A stretch of DNA of 64,000 nucleotides from NCBI GenBank assembly GCA_022496185.1, contig WTXG01000005.1, forward strand, positions 558,001 through 622,000. The letters are read 5' to 3'. A program made the position numbers and the translations under genes. The notes under the pieces were generated by a model. It ran no database searches. It was not told where the DNA came from and saw nothing but the letters and a program-made list of their open reading frames with translations. The DNA comes from Multifurca ochricompacta. Taxonomy: Eukaryota > Basidiomycota > Agaricomycetes > Russulales > Russulaceae. Shown one piece after another: positions 12,365 to 23,836 of this stretch. The first letter of the stretch is position 1. Each line of letters opens with the position of its first letter.

Positions 12365-14393
12365 TTACCATTTGACTCCCAGTCCGAACACTTCGCTCTC
12401 CACAGCGCAGTACTGTGTCCGAAAGTATGTACCTCGGTGTGTCTCGGCCGTATCGTTCATCCTCATGCTCCACTCCCCTCCACCACCCCCTGGTCTACCT
12501 CCCCTCCTGTTCCTACCTCCTGCAAAGGCGCGCAGAGTTCCCTCAACATGCGGACGACCAGCGCCTCCATTTTCAGGTCCAACGTAGAGGTGCTCTGTCC
12601 TTCCCCAGTTCATATCCCTCCTCAGCGCCCACACCAGACTTGAGTGACGCCGGAGAAATAGGGAGCGCTAGCTTGGGCGCTGGGCCACCCCAATAGGCGT
12701 GCTCGACTTCACATGTCTGTGCGCGTGTACTCCACGGCACCTCAGTTGTCCCTGCACCCACACCTGTACTGGGACCCTCTTGACACGCACTAGAATGTAC
12801 GCTGTCCACTTCCCAGTCACGCATGAACCCCTCGGCATCCATGCTCATTGTCCGCCTCTCGGGGGCGCATAGCAGCCCCCCGGACATGCCATCACCTCGA
12901 CATAGTCGTATGTCGATCCTTCCTTCTCTTTGCTTGTACCCGCACCGGCTGATGCCCTGTTGATGGGACCACTGCTCAGACGCCCCGCCAGACGCCCCGC
13001 TCAAATTGCACTCCTGCTGCACGCCCGACACGCTGGACGACGTTCTGCAGGTTCTGAAAGCCGTAGCATGTCGCGCCGCAGAAGACCGTGGCACCAGAAG
13101 ACGAGTCACGTAGGGTTTGCTCTACGTAGTCGGCGATGCGCAGTGTCTTCGACTCGAGCGTAAGCGGGTGAGGATCGGGCGTCTCAGAGCCGGAGACAGA
13201 AGGCACTGGAGTATCTTCATCTGGGACAGGGAGGGAGAGGTCGACACCGTGCTCGCGCACGAGCAGTAAGAGCTCGCCTGTCGTGAGCACGCAATCAACA
13301 TCGCGCGTCGCATATTGCGCGTTGTAAAATCTGTGCGCGATGCCTCGAGTTTTTGTCGTAACATGGCATCACTGTGACGTGGTACACCTCATCCGGGCTA
13401 CGCCATCATAATCAGCATACACAGGAAATTGATGGGAGAAAAGATGCGTACTATTTGTCCAATAGTGCGTGGCCAGCTACTCCTTAACAAGTGTGCTCAT
13501 TACTTGCTGCAGGCTTTTCGTCGTGACGATGAATGGCAGAATTTCACCGTGTGTCTTCTCAGCGTCGCACACCCACCCAGGACATGCACTTGAGGCATTG
13601 CCAATGCCCCATTGGTGCTGCTGCCGCTGCTGTCACCGCCACTCGCCCTTTCTTCCGCTCGAAAAACTCGCGCGCATGCTCGCGCAGCACAACCTCCCGC
13701 GCAAACGTCGTATCATATACATGGGCGAAACCAAGTTTGTGCATAGCGAACTCCCGCACGCGTCTTAGCATGCGCGCGAGTGAAAGTGGAGCGTCGGGGG
13801 CAGCAGGGCCAAGCGCTGCGGCGAGGGACGCAAGTGACTGTGGGGCGATTGAGAGCACGGGAATGCGATGTCCTGGAGATCCTGGCTTGGGTTCGCGGCG
13901 AGGACGGCGAGGACTTCCGTATGGAATTAAAGGGCGATCAAGACGGACTCTGCAGATGTAATGCAGCCGCTGCAGTTTTAAAGTGGGATATATATTGGAA
14001 GAAAGGAAGGATAGGGGTTTACCTGCGTGCCAAACAGTCGTTCAGGCTTATCTCTGCAGGCTGGAGCCTTTTCGTGCTGCCACTCCTGCTACCTCCGCTG
14101 TGAGCGACTTCATAATAGGTACCGCTTGCGTCAATCTGCATCTCCGTCTGCCTTATTAGAGAGTATAAACCACCAGATGGACATGCAAAGTAGCATCAAA
14201 ATGTACTGCTGCATCTCCAGGAGCACAAGACTTTGGTACGTTGGACTGCTCAAGAGGCTTGATGCAAGCCCGGAAAGGGGTAATATAATTATTCAAATCT
14301 GTGAGTGTCTTGTGAAGAGAACAAAAATAATGTGAATTGAGAGGTATAGACGAGAAAACGAAAACTCACCAGGGCACGATTGAAGTGTGAGCG
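12365..14393 (-). pseudogene. NAR1: Degenerate NAR1 (cytosolic iron-sulphur assembly, hydrogenase-like)
   Basis: Nar1 is an essential carrier in the cytosolic Fe-S assembly (CIA) pathway, holding two Fe-S clusters. The whole length of the family can be traced leftwards: LTDLNNYITPFRACIKPLEQ (about 14250-14310), [104 protein letters not shown], and FRTQYCAVESEVFGLGVKW at the end, followed by TAA. Damage is extensive. The N-terminal cluster motif reads CLARSGC instead of CLACSGC (CGC at 14025-14027). A TAG replaces the expected Trp of LVKEW (13477-13479). The conserved GC-NGGGQ is altered to GCYAPPRGGQ. Single-base shifts are needed near 13607-13610, 13590, 13390, 13350-13354, 13326-13329 and 12848. 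No ATG was found where the first exon should begin. A functional copy should exist elsewhere. Confidence 0.75.
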
Positions 14394-15533
14394 AGTTGGG
14401 AGTCGGGAGTCACTCATCTACCGGGACGGCCGGGCCGGGAGTTGGGCGTTGAACGTTGGGCGTTGGGCGTTGGGCATCGTGGCACCGTGGCAACTGGGCA
14501 CCCCCCTTCACTTGCACTTGCACTTGAACTTGCACTTGACCACTTTCACCACCCCAGACTTACACGCTTTGAAGGCATTGGCATTGGAAACTTGTCCCCC
14601 CTTTCCATGGTTCCCTGATCGTGATGCCTCCCATCCCTGTCGGGGCGATAGACTAGATGCTATATGCGGCTAGATTTGCTTCCTGACTCAAACTCTTGAA
14701 GCTAATCAACAACCCATCTTGGTCACCTACACCAGCACATTCTTAAGTAGCGCGCATGGGATGTAATTCCTGTTATCTCGGATAAGCGAGCTCCATCAAC
14801 CTCAGATCCACATGCTTTCCATCGCCTTCGTACACTAAGGTTATTCTCTCCTGACCCCTCAATTGATATCCCGACTGGCTAGAATTCGGATGGTAGCAAA
14901 GGTTGGCGCCGGCGCTGGTCACGCTGGCAGTCTAACCCTCACCCTGCTCCTGGGTGCATTCATTGAATTGAATTCTGGTACCCTGCCGACCCTTTCCTAT
15001 CTGATAACCTCACACTGCTAATCTGCGTGTCACTGACCCCAGTAATTTCTAATTTCCAAACTCGTAGGAGAAAATTCAGGTCAAGACTTGGCTAACGAAG
15101 CCATCATTCCCCAGAGAGCGCGCCTCTTCTTTCTCGTGTCAAAGGCTTGTCCATTCTCCTTCGCTGTTATCCGCACTCGCTGCCTTTCTATCATTTGGAA
15201 TCCGAGTGATCTTGCTGTATTTTTCCACAACTGATGTTGGACAGACAGTTACCACATCCCCTACACTTGGCTATTAATTAGTTTTCTCTGTGGCCAAGAG
15301 AGTAAACTTGAGTACACTTTCTGGTCTTTCGTCCCACCTCAAGCACATGAATATGGAACGATGGGGGCGTCACTGGATGAGAATGCATCTTTCAAGCTTA
15401 TAAAGTACCACAACATGTCACACACGCACAACTTACTGGCTCCTGAGTTTAAAATTCACCGTTACTTCTAGATGCCAAACAATAATTTCCATAGAGGCCG
15501 GCTGTACAATACTAAATTTCAATCTATTGTCCT
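14394..15533. other. Intergenic region, about 1.1 kb
   Basis: No gene could be supported. It contains a G/T-rich run of GTTGGGC-like units (about 14436-14476), mirrored by CACTTG units (about 14510-14538). The rest is unremarkable single-copy-looking sequence that could hold the promoter of the former NAR1 gene and the 3' end of the lyase gene. Confidence 0.4.
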
Positions 15534-16856
15534 TCAAGTAAACAATCCAGAAAGCAAAGAGAACGCGATGACAAGCGATCCTGCTGGTGACATCTGCACG
15601 CGACCTTGTGCGGCATTCTTGACCTGCGTGCCTTGCAGATCCGATGGTGAGGTCCCTGCGAACAGCTGGAAGTTGCGGAAATAAGTGTGTGTGAGGTTTG
15701 AAGGTGCCCACGACGAGTCGTCTCCTACGGAAATAAAAGGTGACGACCGTTTCTCAAGGACAGGTACCATGTAGACATACCGCCAAAGAAGGTGCTGCAT
15801 GCAATTAGTTCAATATTGACCCAAGTTCGACCTAAGACAGACTTACGAGAAGTACAAGCCTCCAGCTGTTATCGCATCACTGCTGCGGAAATAAATATCA
15901 TTGTGTTGCAAGGCTGGGACGTCGTTGAAGCTGTCAAGGTGTCCATGTTATCAATTGTCGGGGAGGAGATTGCAAGGGGCGAGCTTACTAGAGCGTCGAT
16001 TGGCCATTGGCGATGTTGGTCGGATTGTTCAACCTAACCAACAACGTAACACGGTTCCATCTTTGTCTGTGGGTCAACAGCAGCCAAAAGATGAAGGCCA
16101 AAAAGAAATTGCGCACTGCCCGCTGGAGAAGGTGAAAGACCCACGGCTTAGACTGATGCCGAACTGGTCATTGCACTGTACTCCAGACTCGCCGCAGATG
16201 TTGTTTGGCCGAGGGACGTAGGAGTATACTTTACATAGGCCGCATTAGACAAACTCCAGCAACTCCACGCAGAAGAAATCAAACGTCAACTTACCCTCCC
16301 CAGCGCCGTTCTTCCTCCACATAAGGCGCGAGCTGAAGCAATTCGTCCCATTCGCTTGGTTACCACCTGAGCAGTTGTTCGGGTCAGGTCCGCCACGCAG
16401 GCCAGGCAGCTTCCCGCCCTTGACCCAGTCAAATCCTGTGTCAAACGCGACCTCGTACGAGACCATCATGCTCTGGAATGGGCTGCTGCTCGAGTTCCAC
16501 AGCGCATACATCTGCGTGCCGCCGACATTATTGTCCTGGAAGCTTCCCGCCGGATACTGTACCTGCAGCACGGGGCCGGAAGCAGAACTACTGCCAGGCG
16601 CCGGCGCCTTTGGGAAAGGGTCGGCGACAAAGGCAAGGTTGGAAGCACCGTTCTGAATGCGCCCTTTAGATAAGCCCCAGTTTGAAGTGACGAAAGTTTG
16701 AGTGTTGGGGTTGTCGAGTGTTGCTGTAGGGAACGGAATGGTTGTACTAGTGGAAAGTGAGTATTGTGATGCGACAGTTGCCGCGGGAGTGGTCTGAGCG
16801 AATGCGCATGCTGCCAAAAGGATGAACAATGAGAATAAAAATGCAAACTGGTGCAT
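15534..16856 (-). CDS. Secreted, GPI-anchored polysaccharide lyase family 14-like protein
   Basis: PL14-type enzymes cleave uronic-acid polysaccharides such as alginate or glucuronan by beta-elimination outside the cell. Starting at ATG 16856 (MHQFAFLFSLFILLAACAFAQ), a signal peptide precedes the catalytic jelly-roll core: VSYEVAFDTGFDWVKGGKLP, GLRGGPDPNNCSGG and CFSSRLMWRKNGAGEG. After an intron come NICGESGVQCNDQFGISLSRG, then W-NRVTLLVRLNNPT, then LYFSTFFGGDDSSW (built from two small exons), the usual last block of the family. The tail ends in a hydrophobic stretch (SLVIAFSLLSGLFT) preceded by small residues, suggesting a GPI anchor. An alternative ATG at 16877 would add seven residues before the signal peptide. 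At least five introns are present. A TATA-like element lies upstream. The substrate cannot be told from the sequence. Confidence 0.85.
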
Positions 16857-16933
16857 GGTGTTGGTGGTTACGGTCACGATGGAGGTGAGAGTCGGTGGGT
16901 CACCTTGATATGCAAAATGGAGGGAACCGTATT

Positions 16934-16943
16934 CTATAAATAC
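16934..16943 (-). promoter_or_regulatory. TATA-like element upstream of the lyase gene
   Basis: Read on the minus strand the bases give TATTTATAGA, about 80 bases before the lyase start codon at 16856. Position and sequence fit a TATA box, as often seen in regulated secreted-enzyme genes. The surrounding 16857-17183 interval is a divergent promoter shared with the transporter gene. Confidence 0.4.
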
Positions 16944-17183
16944 AAGAGATGGAACTGCGAGAGCACCTTCCGAGATTAATAGAAAATATATCGAAGACGG
17001 GCTAGCCGTCGTTCGCCGTGCGTTGATATTGGCAGTAAGCTTGCTAAAATGAAAGGAAATGATTTCAAGTTGGTGGTCGAAAAGGTATCGACAACCGATG
17101 ACTGCTGTGCTGATTTTCTTCGTTTCTGGCGCTTCCCATCACTCCGCTCCTTTTCGTATTCTTAACAATAAATCAGTAAACTC

Positions 17184-19284
17184 ATGCTTGGCCGAGGTGG
17201 CCGTCAAAATGGACGTATCAGCGAGGACGGCGAACCACTTCTTGATACGGCCGACAACGTCTTATTTACAGTTGAAGACGACGATGACCATGAGCGATCA
17301 GCTCTCGAAGAAACACGTCCTCGAAGCAAGACAGATCACTCAGTACGCTTCCACGACGAAGTCCAGGTTATAGCACCTCCTTTACGGTCAACATTACAAA
17401 GCCGAGAAACAGGTATGTCCTGAGAGTCTTTACTGTGGTCACTGTGGTCACTTCAAGCTGAAGTGGCTGCCCTGAATTAGCGTACGAGCTCGACTCTGAT
17501 GATCTCGATGACGATACCATTGTACAAGCAACTTTGGGGCATGGTACTCGGCGCAGCCCACGGGGAGACCAGTCTATGCCTCTCCTTGTCGGGTTGCTGG
17601 ACGCTTCCGTCGTAAGAAGAAGCCTGGACATTCCTTTGGGGGCAGACGGCGTTTCCACATATTCAGATATCGACCTAGATGAGCTTGTTGCAAAGCAGAG
17701 CGCTAGAGGTGGGATGATGAATTCGATATCCAACATGGCCAACTCCATCCTTGGTGCTGGTGTGTGTCTCGTCTCTCACAGTTGCCCTGGCTGATACCCC
17801 TCCTTTCTGTAAGGGATCATCGGTATGCCCTGCAACCATGCTTCATCATTCACGGAGCGCTAAGCACCTTGTCAGGTCTGCCCTACGCCATGAGTCGCGC
17901 TGGTTTCTTTACGGGGATGTTTCTGCTGGTCGTTCTTTGCTGCGTTACGGATTGGACTATTCGTCTCATCGTCCTAAATGCAAAGCTCAGTGGAACGAAT
18001 TCATACATTGGGATCATGAATCACTGTTTTGGCTCTAGTGGGCGCGCTGCCGTATCTTTTTTCCAGTTCTCTTTTGCATTTGGCGGTACGTATGATCCTA
18101 CAATTATCTACACGGTTTCTCACCTGTGACAGGAATGTGCGCCTTTGGAATCATCATTGGTGAATAGATTTTGTTCTGGCTCTTCTATGCTCATTTTACA
18201 ACAGGAGACACGATCCCGCATGTCATCCGCTCCATGTTTCCCACCATTTCCTCTGTCCCTGTTCTTTCCCTCTTTGCCGATCGTCAATTCATTATCGCAC
18301 TCTGCACGATTGGTGTTTCTTACCCACTATCATTATATCGTGACATCCACAAACTTTCCATTGCGTCCAGCCTCGCCCTCTGTGGAATGCTAATCATCGT
18401 AACCTCCGTCATATTCGAGGGGCCACTCGCCTCTCCACTCTTGAAGGGTGATCCATCTAAACGTTTCTCGTTCATTGAACCAGGAATTTTTCAAGCCATA
18501 GGAGTTATCAGCTTTGCCTTTGTTTGCCATCACAACTCGTTGTTGATTTATGGAAGCCTAAGGACGCCAACGCTGGATCGGTTTGCAACAGTCACACACG
18601 TGTCAACTGTATTATCGTTTATCGCATGCTCCACGATGGCGATCTCGGGATACGTTGTATTTACTGACCGTACACAAGGCAATATTCTTAACAATTTCTC
18701 CCCTGTGGGCCCCTCATCTGTGCTTTTGGACCTGAATCGCTGACTTGGAGGTGCCACTAGAGTGACACCTTAATCAACATTGCGAGGTTTGCCTTTGGCT
18801 TAAACATGTTCACGACGCTCCCGTTAGAGTTGTTCGTGTGTCGTGAGGTGTGTTCTTCCTTCGCTACTTTGAGTACATATGACAAACCCCGGCTGCGCAG
18901 GTGATTGAGCAATATTTCTTCTCACACGAAACTTTCAGCATGCAACGCCACGTTTTCTTCACTACTGTCATTCTTTTTTCCTCCATGATAGGTGCGCGAA
19001 CTTCATCACCCCCCATCCAAGACTGACGCTAGCTGGTAATAGTATCGCTCGTCACCTGTAACCTCGGTGTCATGCTTGAGATCACTGGCGGAGTCTCCGC
19101 AACCGCCCTCGCATACATCTTCCCTGCCGCCTGTTTCCTTAAACTTAGCAGCGTGCGAGATATCCGCACAACCCTGCCCGCCTACGCCTGTGTCACCTTC
19201 GGCGCGCTTGTTATGATCCTCTCACTCGCGCTTGCGCTCGGCAAGGCGTGGTCACCCGCCGGAGAAGCCAAGATATGCATGTAG
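17184..19284 (+). CDS. AVT2/SLC38-like vacuolar amino-acid transporter
   Basis: This is a member of the amino acid/auxin permease superfamily, multi-pass carriers that move neutral amino acids with protons, in yeast mostly at vacuolar membranes. A hydrophilic N-terminus of about 150 residues (MLGRGGRQNGRISEDGEPLL...) precedes the signature SNMANSILGAG-IIGLPYAMSRAG. That signature is assembled across a 9-nt micro-exon (17814-17822) flanked by introns 17760-17813 and 17823-17875. About ten or eleven hydrophobic segments follow, with SFFQFSFAFGG-MCAFGIIIGD, AFVCHHNSLLIYGSL, and NIARFAFGLNMFTTLPLELFVCRE. The last exon ends LALALGKAWSPAGEAKICM. HHNSLLIYGSL and GAGIIGLPYA point to the AVT2-like branch rather than AVT1. 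Around eight introns are needed, and all joins keep frame. Confidence 0.85.
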
Positions 19285-19401
19285 CGAACTGAGCAGTTAA
19301 CTTACTCCCGCTTCAATACTACTTACCCACACTCCCAAAACGTAGCACATATATCTGAAGGTATCACTCTACATGGACCTAGGACCGCGCTTTTAACCAC
19401 G

Positions 19402-21374
19402 CTAGTCGCGTGCCGCCGCAGCTATCGCAGCTTGCAGTCCAGGTACGGCTTCAAGCTTCTCAAGCGCGACACCCTGTCCGTTGCTTTCCTGCGCAAGCAG
19501 CGGTGCAATTCCGGGAAAGCTCGTCCAGAGCCTTTCTATGCGTGCAAGCGGCGGGATTCCAGGCGTATCCTCAGGTGGTTCACAAACAAGCAGCCACACC
19601 GCATCGAATCCGCCCGCTGTGGCACATGTAAAACTGGACCAAGATCGCAAAGAAGTGAGAGGATACGCACCACCAGGGACGCCGCCGCCAATGACACCTG
19701 CCATTGCTACACTCGCATCGAGCAACCTTGTCTGTTGATCGGGCTCAATTTCCACGTCGGAGAGCTTGCCCATCTCACGCATTTTGCTGCGGATTTGCTG
19801 TATGCAGACACGCGATTAAGTGAACGAGGAATGCCAAGCAATGCGTGGCTTTACCTCAGTAAGCAGGTGTGCTTCGTAAAACGCTTCGAGGCACGTCGAC
19901 TGTGCTTGTTGCATATTAGGGTTGGCGAGCCACTGTAGAGTGTGCGTGTGAGTAAAGGCACCTTTCGCAACCAAGCTATAACGATTGGAATGGAAGTGCA
20001 GCCCCCGGAGTTGATTCTCTTAGGAGGCAAATGTAAGGAATGGCAACGTACCTGCACAGGCTGTAGTCCTGACACCCACCGTACGGTCTCGATATATGCG
20101 TGCTGGTCTTGTTCGTAGAGCTCCGAGAGCCGGATGAGGGTCTGACCGAGAGAGGTGTTGCATTGGTCGAGAGCAGTCCAGAGCGAGTGTGCTAGGGTCA
20201 CGGCGTTTGAGATCGTGCAGTCGCTGGAGCCAAACTGTGAGAGTCACCTGCTGCACTGTTCTCAGAACGCCATTTGAGTACCTTGCTGACGAGCAGTGGC
20301 GTATTACTACCCGCATGGATATCGGCGAGTAGGAGGCGCGTCCGGGGCGGGAGTTTGAACGGCGCCACGGTGAGATCCCACGCTCGGTTCTCCGGCGCTA
20401 GCACTGACAGGAGCGACTGCGAATCCGTCTGCAAAGGAGATAAACAGATAGCCAAAACAGGTGGGGGAAGAGGGGGCACACACCAAGTCATCCATGAGCG
20501 GCTGCAGCACAGCCGGATTGAAGCGCGTGTAGAGCTGACTCCCAAACACCGCGGCAGAGACATCGAAACCCGAGCCCACCTTGCCCTGAGCAAGACAGTG
20601 TACAAATTGCGCGACGTTGTGCGCGAAACGCCGTGAAGAGGCGCTTGCGAGTTGGTCAGGTGCGATCAAGCCGGTCTGGACGAGCAAAGCGGTGACCAAG
20701 GATGTGATGAGCGCTGCAGAAGAGCCGAGGCCTGTTTTGGCTACATCTGTAAGTGCGACGCCTGTCGGGTGGAAGGGCGGTATTTTCGCGAGCGAGGCGA
20801 GCGAGGTAGGCAAGTCGCGACTCTTAAGCTGCAGGATCGGAAGCGAGAGAGAAGGTTAGTTATAAGCGCTCATCTTATCTGGGAGGAGATACGATGCCTG
20901 GTCTTGTTGCGAATAAAAATCATTATCTCCGGCTATTGTGATGTCAAGGCCAGTACCCAAGGCATGTCCGAGCTCCGTGGGGCCTCTAGCCTCCAACGCG
21001 AGTGACAGTGTTTTCTGCAGAGCGAGATGTACGAATTTGTTCTTGGACGCCACAAGGCTGAGGCGAATGTATGTGGTGGTCAACAAAGAGGATAAATATG
21101 TAGAGGAATGGTACGATTGGATCTACCTTTCGAGGTGGGATACAAGAATAGATGGTAGGACGGCGGTCTGCGAAATGGACCATGTATAGGACCAAGTGGC
21201 ATCGTTGAATTGGGGTGATCTGACGACAATGCGACCAGTATTCCCTGGACTTATGACAGTATAAAAGCGGGATGAGGTTGAGACGACCGCACCGGAGTAG
21301 GCAGGGTCAAGGACGAGATAACCTCCAGCTAGGAGGACCTTCCCAGGAGCTGAGACGACTAGAGAGGAGGACAT
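19402..21374 (-). CDS. ERG8: Phosphomevalonate kinase (ERG8)
   Basis: Phosphomevalonate kinase adds the second phosphate in the mevalonate pathway (5-phosphomevalonate to 5-diphosphomevalonate), feeding sterol and isoprenoid synthesis. It is a GHMP kinase. Reading leftwards from ATG 21374, the N-terminus is MSSSLVVSAPGKVLLAGGYL, the classic opening. The ATP loop is DVAKTGLGSSAALITSL at about 20700-20765, followed by FVHCLAQGKVGSGFDVSAAV. The C-terminal GHMP motif MAGVIGGGVPGG (near 19690) joins, after an intron, AGGFDAVWLLVCEPP. Stop at 19402-19404. Five or more introns. It lies 117 bases from the 3' end of the convergent transporter gene. No disruption was seen. Confidence 0.92.
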
Positions 21375-21833
21375 GGTAGAGCAAGTGAGTGTTTAGAGGA
21401 GCTGTCACTGTGTCACCTCACCCTCAAGTACTATAATGACTATTACTTTATTCTCTTCTCTTCTCTCTCTTTCCTTTTATTTATTTCTATTTCTTCCGAT
21501 TAGCTCGCCGAAAAACACCAAAAGTCCAAAGTCCATCATGATCATGAGGTAATCCATCATATATACGGGACCTGACCCACGCACATGATTGACAGACACT
21601 TATAGCGCAATCCATACAAACATATATCATGTCATGTATGATACAGGTACGTTACAGGTACATTAATGATACAGTAATGGTACATTTACATTTCATTTCA
21701 TTTCGGCTTGTTCGGTCGTTTGTTTCTTTGTTTGTTTAATAGCTCCGGAAACCCGGTCCGCTACCTTCCCACACAATCCAGCAGCCGCAACCACCAGCGA
21801 CTCCCCATAAAATAACTTCATTCGGATTCTGAT
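21375..21833. other. Divergent promoter between ERG8 and the phosphoesterase gene
   Basis: This interval of about 460 bases has pyrimidine-rich runs (21450-21500), ATGATCATGAT-type palindromic bases near 21535-21548, and repeated GTACA(T) units at 21640-21690. No coding region is supported. Confidence 0.4.
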
Positions 21834-23374
21834 ATGTGGTTACCCAGATATTCACTTAGAACTCTCAGAATTATCTGGATTGCCATTGTATTATGGTGTG
21901 AGATCGGAATCTTCATCTCTGCAGGAGCAAGGTGTCATTGGCCAGATCCAGTACGCTTCATTTGAGTCCTTACCCCCTCAATGTTGACTCAATTATCAGG
22001 GAAAAGGCAAAGCGACTCACATTCTCCTCGTCGCAGATCCACAGATTCTCGATGAGAGATCTTACCTGGAACGTAGCTCGCTCCTTAGAGCCTTGTCCCG
22101 GATTTTCGTCGACATGAACTTACGCAAGGCGTGGCATATCGCGAAGAGCACCCGTCCGCACGCGGTCATATTCCTCGGGGATATGATGGACAATGGGTTC
22201 GCTGACATGCATATCACAAAGTACACACCTTACCCTCTCCCCCCCTTTCCCCTTTCCCTTACTCTTAGTTCCACACACACAGATACCAGGAGTATGTGCA
22301 ACGCTTCCGCTCAATATTCTCTGCCCCGCAGTCATTGGCGGTGTATTACATACCAGGGAATCACGATGTAGGTCTTGGGAACGGTCGTGATACGTCAACA
22401 CTTGCGCGACCGCGCTACAAGGCTGCATTTGGTCCACTTGCCCAGCATGTGGTACTAGGGGGACATTCCTTGCTCATGGTCGATGCTCCTGCACTTGTGG
22501 ACGAAGACTGGCGCCGAGATAACGCCAGTGAGAGCCGCACGGATGGTTTGCCACAAGACCTCAAGTACCTCCAGCACCTGCGCGCCGGCCATGCGCCCGG
22601 TGTGTATTCGTTCCTTTTGCGCCACCTTGACTTTTCGATTGATGACCGACGGTGATGTTGCGCACATGCAGACGCGCCTCTGATATTATTTTCCCACGTC
22701 CCGCTGTATCGTTCTCCCAACTCGGACTGTGGGCCACTTCGCGAGAAAGGCTCTATCCCTGCCGTCCGCGGGGAAGGCTATCAAACATTGCTCAGCCCAG
22801 AGACATCCCAACTCCTCCTCAAAGAGTTCCGTCCCGCGCTCATTTTTAGGTACGCCCACACTTCTACCCTCCTTTTACATTCTCCCCCTTTCCTCCTGGA
22901 TGGCTGACAGATGCTCTGGATAGTGGCGATGACCACGACTACTGCGAACACACTCACACCTTTCTTGAAAACAGCGTCCCCGAAGTGACCGTCAAGTCAA
23001 TCTCGATCGCGATGGGCATTCATCAACCAGGCTTTCAGCTCTTGTCGCTCTCCAGTGAACCTCGCACCCGTGCACATCGACCGTGTGCATTGCCCGATCA
23101 GCTGCGCGTATATACTTGGGTCTATGCCCCACTTGTGCTCGCAACGATCGTGCTCGTGGCAGTACGCTCAGTTGCCGTCCCGCCGTCCCGCCTTCAGAAG
23201 CATGGGCACAAACGTTCACTTGAACTGCCTGTGTATCGCGGGTCGTCCTCTCGGCCGCCACCAGCTTCGCCACGCAAGCGAAGTTACCCAGTTTTGGTGA
23301 CTGAGAGTGTATGGGCTGTTGCGTGGCCACCGCTCGCCGTATACGCGATCATCGCTGCCACGGTTTTTTGGTAA
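21834..23374 (+). CDS. Cdc1/Ted1 (PGAP5)-type metallophosphoesterase
   Basis: Members of this ER/Golgi family remove ethanolamine-phosphate from GPI anchors so that anchored proteins leave the ER. The ATG at 21834 gives MWLPRYSLRTLRIIWIAIVL, an N-terminal membrane anchor. After an intron (21951-21999) the calcineurin-like metal-binding motifs appear in order: VADPQ, LGDMMDNG, YYIPGNHDVGLG, LFSHVPLYR, and GDDHDYCEHTH. A final large exon has a hydrophobic helix (VYAPLVLATIVLVAVRSV) and a C-terminal one (WPPLAVYAIIAATVFW) directly before TAA. Four or five introns. All catalytic residues expected for the two-metal site are present. Whether it is the Cdc1 or Ted1 orthologue cannot be decided from this alone. 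Confidence 0.87.
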
Positions 23375-23836
23375 AAAAAAAACCGCTAACCTTCTTGCAC
23401 AGATTGGGTTTGGATTTATACTCGTTTTTTTATAGTGTCTCTTGCTCTCGAAGCAGGCTTTGCTTTGCACCTTTGCACGTACTATACTATTGCACATCAT
23501 TTCGCTATGCATTATCGGCCTTGCAGATGACCCTGATTTCCTGTCATAGACGCAAGACGCAAGCATCCTAATCCTATACATTTTTAGGGTTTTGTGTTTT
23601 TGCAATACTTTCTAACGTAATCAATTTCCCAGGACATCAAAGTCCGCTAAATTCTGCTGTGGTCTTGCATGTTTTACATTGCCAAGGGAAGAGAGGGCAA
23701 TTGAGCAAATGAAAGGCAATTCAGAAGCATCCGCCTGAAAGGGGGGAGGAAGGGGGGGGGGGAATTGGCATCAAAAGGTTGAACCGCCAGGTTGACAAGA
23801 CACGTTAGGCAGCGGCTTAAAACCAATGAGACACAT

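Noticed and set aside
13469..13961. Plus-strand open frames across the NAR1 region
   Set aside because: They are antisense shadows of the GC-rich NAR1 relic, which matches known motifs on the minus strand.
14436..14538. GTTGGGC and CACTTG repeats as a telomere-like or interstitial telomeric tract
   Set aside because: The units are irregular and do not match TTAGGG. Simple low complexity is sufficient.
14027..14673. Possible plus-strand exons
   Set aside because: Composition is dominated by repeats, and the minus strand carries the N-terminal NAR1 motifs.
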